Shown here: piece by piece, positions 24,160 to 27,011 of the stretch | Layout: every line of letters starts with the position of its first letter | Position numbering within the stretch: position 1 is the stretch's first letter | DNA from: a virus | Virus record (IMG/VR): IMGVR_UViG_3300048104_000707 | Span: 1 to 27,011 of that record | Strand: one strand, 5' to 3' | DNA length: 27,011 nt | The notes under the pieces: generated by a model | Databases searched by the model: none | What the model was told of the DNA's origin: nothing | Seen by the model: only the letters and a program-made list of their open reading frames with translations | Program-made: the position numbers and the translations under genes

Positions 24160-24184
24160 GTTACACATTAATTCGTGTTACAAT
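24160..24184 (-). promoter_or_regulatory. 25-bp tandem half-site element, copy 3
   Basis: Plus-strand half-sites GTTACA at 24160 and GTTACAAT at 24177 keep the 17-nt spacing of the other copies. Sense strand: ATTGTAACACGAA, then AT-rich, then TGTGTAAC. It ends 20 nt before the capsid ATG, and a TATAAT lies between, too close to the start for an ordinary leader. It is the best-placed candidate for a capsid transcription signal. Confidence 0.55.
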
Positions 24185-24198
24185 CATAATAACATGGC

Positions 24199-24296
24199 GA
24201 ATGCCGTAAAAAGGCATTCAGTAGCATTTTTACCTAAATTCCCCAATAATGGGGTTTAAGTGATACTTTTAGCGATTTCCTAAAACAGTGTTTTAG
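24199..24296 (-). other. Structured intergenic leader before the capsid gene
   Basis: Three stems occur in the 160-nt gap after the scaffold gene: CTAAAAC-agt-GTTTTAG (24280-24296, 7 bp), CCCCA-ataa-TGGGG (24241-24254, 5 bp) and GAATGCC-gtaaaaa-GGCATTC (24199-24219, 7 bp). None has a following T-run on the sense strand. They could shape or stabilise the capsid mRNA, mark a processing site, or slow read-through. No convincing gene is present here. Confidence 0.5.
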
Positions 24297-24299
24297 AAA

Positions 24300-25679
24300 C
24301 TACAAACCAAGTGTATTGAATAATGCGTTTGTTTGTACAGGCTTAGGTTTTGAGTCAACCTGCGTTCCCTGTCTTGGAGTTGCATTAACAACGGGAGGCT
24401 TTGCTTTGGGACGCGCCACCTGTTTTACAGGTTGTTGCTTTTCAGTAACTTGTGCATCACCCCTACTGTAACCCGCCGCTTCCATTTGCTTGCGATGGTT
24501 ACTAATTCCCATGGTAATCATATCTTGATAACGCAAAACCAATAGCTTCATCAGGTCATTGTCTGACCATGTATAGTATTGGCTTCTTTTATTTTCAGGT
24601 ACCTGGAAGTAACGCTCTCTTCTCATGAAAACTTTGCCATCCTGCTCTGTTTGACCTGATTTAATGAAATTACTTTGCTCCATCTCAAGCCATTCATTTA
24701 AATCTTTGTGAATTGGATTGTTTTCTACATCTAACTGAGTCGCTGGATCTAAGAATATATCCGTAAGTGCATCCGCGTGTGTAAGCATTTTTTGCGTCAT
24801 CCCCTCGAGGATCTGAAACTCAAATGGATTCTCTTCGGATAATTTCTTAATTGCCTCATCTCCACCTTCAGCAAGTTTTTCCCGGTACTCTTCTGGGATA
24901 ACTCTCTGCTGTGCGATTCTTCTAAAGTTTGCTTTGGCTTCATTTAATTTAGGAGCAGATTCAAAATGGCTTACCTTTTTCTTTAATTCTTGTATTTCCT
25001 TTTGGTGTGCCCGGGATGCTCTTGCTTCCGCCTCCTCAATAATCATCTCACGATTAACCTTCTCTTCGTCTAGCTTTGTAAATGAAGGTCTGTTCTTCTT
25101 GATGAATGATGCGTACTCTTCATCCGTACTTGGGTCAAAATGAACATCTTCATCAATTCTCTTATCAAGATAAGCCTTACTCTTTTTAAGGTATGACTTA
25201 AATTGAGAAGACTTCCCTTTGTGCCCATCTAGCTTTCCCTCAGCATACTTTACTTTCTCATAAAGTGCTCTCTCTTCAGGAATCAATGAATCAATAAATT
25301 CTTTTTCTTCAGGGTCATCTTTAGGTTCTTCCCTTAAATTAAACGCCGGTTGCTTAGCTACATCCTCGGGCACCTCGGGGTCTACCACTTTTCGTAACTT
25401 CTTTTTCTTTGGCTCTGCTTTTTCTGGCTCCTGCTCTACCGGTTCCGATTTAGCTTCAGCCACTTCTTCAGCTGGTGCTTCTTCAGATAAATCTAATTCA
25501 TCAACTGCGTCAGAAATACTTATTGGCTTACCAATATCTTCCTCTACTTGCTCTTCAACCTCTTGGGTTGTTTCTTCTGCCACATCAAATAAGGTCTTAA
25601 ATAAAGGGTTATCAGCCCCCTGCTTAATTGGCTGTTCAGCCACTTGCTCTTCAGTTGATTCTTGGTTTTCTTCGCTCAT
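24300..25679 (-). CDS. Scaffold-like protein, 459 aa
   Basis: Very acidic first 90 residues (many Glu runs, no structure expected), a short basic patch (KKKKLRKVV, about 91-99), a helical middle and a long coiled coil at about 203-245 (REMIIEEAEARASRAHQKEI, then QELKKKVSHFE). The second half is Pro/Lys/Gln-rich and closes with NALFNTLGL. The sequence between portal and capsid genes, charge pattern and coiled coil fit a capsid scaffolding protein, which guides assembly and then leaves the shell. The phrase NPLFKTLFD near residue 24 echoes the last residues. The start overlaps the portal stop as ATGA; stop TAG at 24300. Confidence 0.75.
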   Translation of the reverse strand: MSEENQESTEEQVAEQPIKQGADNPLFKTLFDVAEETTQEVEEQVEEDIGKPISISDAVDELDLSEEAPAEEVAEAKSEPVEQEPEKAEPKKKKLRKVVDPEVPEDVAKQPAFNLREEPKDDPEEKEFIDSLIPEERALYEKVKYAEGKLDGHKGKSSQFKSYLKKSKAYLDKRIDEDVHFDPSTDEEYASFIKKNRPSFTKLDEEKVNREMIIEEAEARASRAHQKEIQELKKKVSHFESAPKLNEAKANFRRIAQQRVIPEEYREKLAEGGDEAIKKLSEENPFEFQILEGMTQKMLTHADALTDIFLDPATQLDVENNPIHKDLNEWLEMEQSNFIKSGQTEQDGKVFMRRERYFQVPENKRSQYYTWSDNDLMKLLVLRYQDMITMGISNHRKQMEAAGYSRGDAQVTEKQQPVKQVARPKAKPPVVNATPRQGTQVDSKPKPVQTNALFNTLGL

Positions 25680-27011
25680 AATTGTACTTGTTGTTCAGGT
25701 GAAGTCATTGCTTGTTGCTCGGGCGCTATTGGAGGTCCTTCTCCTTCAACACCTGGTGCGACCTCCCCTTCTTGTATATCCTCCTCTTTTTCTGCTTTCT
25801 GCAAGAGGGCTTGTATTACCTGCATAACCTGAGGCCACTGCTCTTTAAGCTTTGTTACAAATTGTTCGTTACCGACATTATTCAGCTCCTGCTCTTGGTC
25901 GGCTTCGTCCGTTTCTAATTTAAGATCATGAGCGCCGGACATACGGAATATTTCGTTGAACATGGTAAATACACGCTCTTTACCGAGTGCCTGTGCCATA
26001 TCCGGAACTTGCAGTAACTGCATAATTAACTGACCCAATACTTGTGCCGACTGAGTGTCTCTTGCTCTTTCGGCTCCATCTCGCCCACTAAACAGATACT
26101 CATATATAAGGCTCTCGGGTTTTCCTATAACATTCCTTTTTGATATATTTTCACCACCAGATGTTTCAACATCGAATCCCGCTTCTCTAATGATATTCTC
26201 AGAGTACCTACCTTTGATAGGAACAATAAAAGAATCTGAAGAACAAGAAACTAAATGCTCGTACAAAACCTTCTTCATGGCACCACGCATATCGTCTATA
26301 CCTTCAGATATAAAAGAGTAGATAGCGTTTGTTGTGTTACTTATTTCAGCTACTTCGGTTGCACTAATTTCTCGTGGAGCGGGCTGTCCTAACTCTTGTG
26401 GAGAAAGGATCAGCAAACGCTCGACGAGATTTAGCAACTGGAGGATTGCTTGGATCGACTGATTGACACCAGCAGAAAGTTCTTTTTGTACATCAACTAC
26501 CTTAATGAAGTCGTGATTATTGATCCCTAAATCAGCAGCTTTTTGCCCTGAATAGAAGAGTGCTTTAGGTTTAGCGTAAAATGTGTCATCAGACAGAGCA
26601 TCTTTGATGTACTCCTTTACATCATCATCTAGTGCGTCTTGATCTATAGCAAAGATCTTAAACATGCTCATCTTCATCTGCTCGAGCATTGAACTAAGTA
26701 TGTTAGTCAACTGGTCTTGGTATGGCATAATTTCATGAGCAACTGATATATTCGCCATGCGATCATCATTCTCATTGATTCCACCATAGATAGCTGGAAG
26801 CGAAGGAAGGTATTCCGCATATACTACAGTCTCGTCACTTGCTACCGTAAGCTTTAACCATACCTCGTGCGGATATTCACCCAACCCATCACGCTTTGGG
26901 TTTACCTTCATGCACATTTGCGTAACAAACATACCTTTGTCTTCTTCCTCTGCCGCATAGATACCAACCTGTGCGGTACGCTCATTCCTGAACGCATAAG
27001 TATCATTCACC
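25676..27011 (-). CDS. Portal protein, C-terminal part (partial)
   Basis: Open frame running to the right window edge; the first codon in view (27008-27010) is GTG inside a longer frame, so the N-terminus is missing. The visible 444 residues fit the stem, wing and C-terminal part of a phage portal. An ALxxDTFYAKPKALFYSG region leads into PREISATEVAEISNTTNAIY, then a long helix with GAMKKVLYEHL, the type of helix that lines portal channels in short-tailed phages. The last 60 residues are acidic and Gln/Pro-rich (VEGEGPPIAPEQQAMTSPEQ). The portal is the dodecameric ring through which DNA enters and leaves; the scaffold and capsid genes follow directly. It is coupled to the scaffold gene by ATGA. 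Family assigned by pattern and order. Confidence 0.7.
   Translation of the reverse strand, partial: VNDTYAFRNERTAQVGIYAAEEEDKGMFVTQMCMKVNPKRDGLGEYPHEVWLKLTVASDETVVYAEYLPSLPAIYGGINENDDRMANISVAHEIMPYQDQLTNILSSMLEQMKMSMFKIFAIDQDALDDDVKEYIKDALSDDTFYAKPKALFYSGQKAADLGINNHDFIKVVDVQKELSAGVNQSIQAILQLLNLVERLLILSPQELGQPAPREISATEVAEISNTTNAIYSFISEGIDDMRGAMKKVLYEHLVSCSSDSFIVPIKGRYSENIIREAGFDVETSGGENISKRNVIGKPESLIYEYLFSGRDGAERARDTQSAQVLGQLIMQLLQVPDMAQALGKERVFTMFNEIFRMSGAHDLKLETDEADQEQELNNVGNEQFVTKLKEQWPQVMQVIQALLQKAEKEEDIQEGEVAPGVEGEGPPIAPEQQAMTSPEQQVQL

Noticed and set aside
24168-24227. 19-codon minus-strand frame in the gap before the capsid gene
   Set aside because: No ribosome site, no coupling, and it runs through both a stem and the 25-bp element; more likely chance.
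1-27011. tRNA genes, integrase, attachment sites, insertion sequences
   Set aside because: No cloverleaf-like sequence, transposase or recombinase frame, or terminal inverted repeats were recognised by eye; a tRNA search program would be needed to exclude tRNAs fully.

Overview
The window is a late structural region of a tailed bacteriophage. Every gene I can support lies on the minus strand, so transcription runs from the right edge to the left. Genes are packed tightly: nine ATGA overlaps, two TAATG junctions and one TGATG junction join neighbouring genes, which implies one or a few long translationally coupled operons. The order portal, scaffold, large capsid protein, connector-like protein, nozzle-like protein, fibres, fibre chaperone and internal virion-like proteins, with no tape measure or sheath, points to a short-tailed (podovirus-like) phage. 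This assignment is an inference from order and sequence pattern. The host cannot be read from the sequence. Some starts have good Shine-Dalgarno sequences (for example GGAGGT before 17284), while others have only AT-rich leaders.

Head module, 27011 down to about 21642: a portal protein cut by the window edge, an acidic coiled-coil scaffold-like protein, a structured intergenic leader, a 631-residue probable major capsid protein, a terminator-like hairpin, a lysine-rich 122-residue protein, and a 55-residue one-helix membrane protein too short for an automatic ORF list.

First fibre and tail module, 21655 to 9386: three accessory structural proteins, one with a laminin-G-like end; a fibre with a carbohydrate-binding-like segment; a membrane protein of three-TM holin type carrying a suspicious overlapping lipoprotein-like frame; a connector-like protein; a 1355-residue repeat-rich fibre; a 905-residue probable tail nozzle/stabilisation protein; and a coiled-coil accessory protein.

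Second fibre module, 9342 to 2521: three adjacent small proteins with tropism-determinant-like N-termini, with a hidden 35-residue gene between two of them; an 837-residue adhesin-like protein; a 68-residue protein; a 712-residue fibre with tandem repeats and a probable beta-helix; and a tail fibre assembly chaperone. Left edge: a 686-residue probable internal virion protein and the start of a Q/A-rich coiled-coil protein that leaves the window.

The most notable signals not explained by the genes are: a 25-bp element made of two GTTACA(AT) half-sites 17 nt apart, just upstream of three starts (capsid, 193-residue fibre protein, 712-residue fibre); a short protein motif of the form YA-D...D-x-EYW recurring five times across the nozzle-like and giant fibre proteins with diverged codons; and the unusually large share of the region devoted to adhesin-like proteins.
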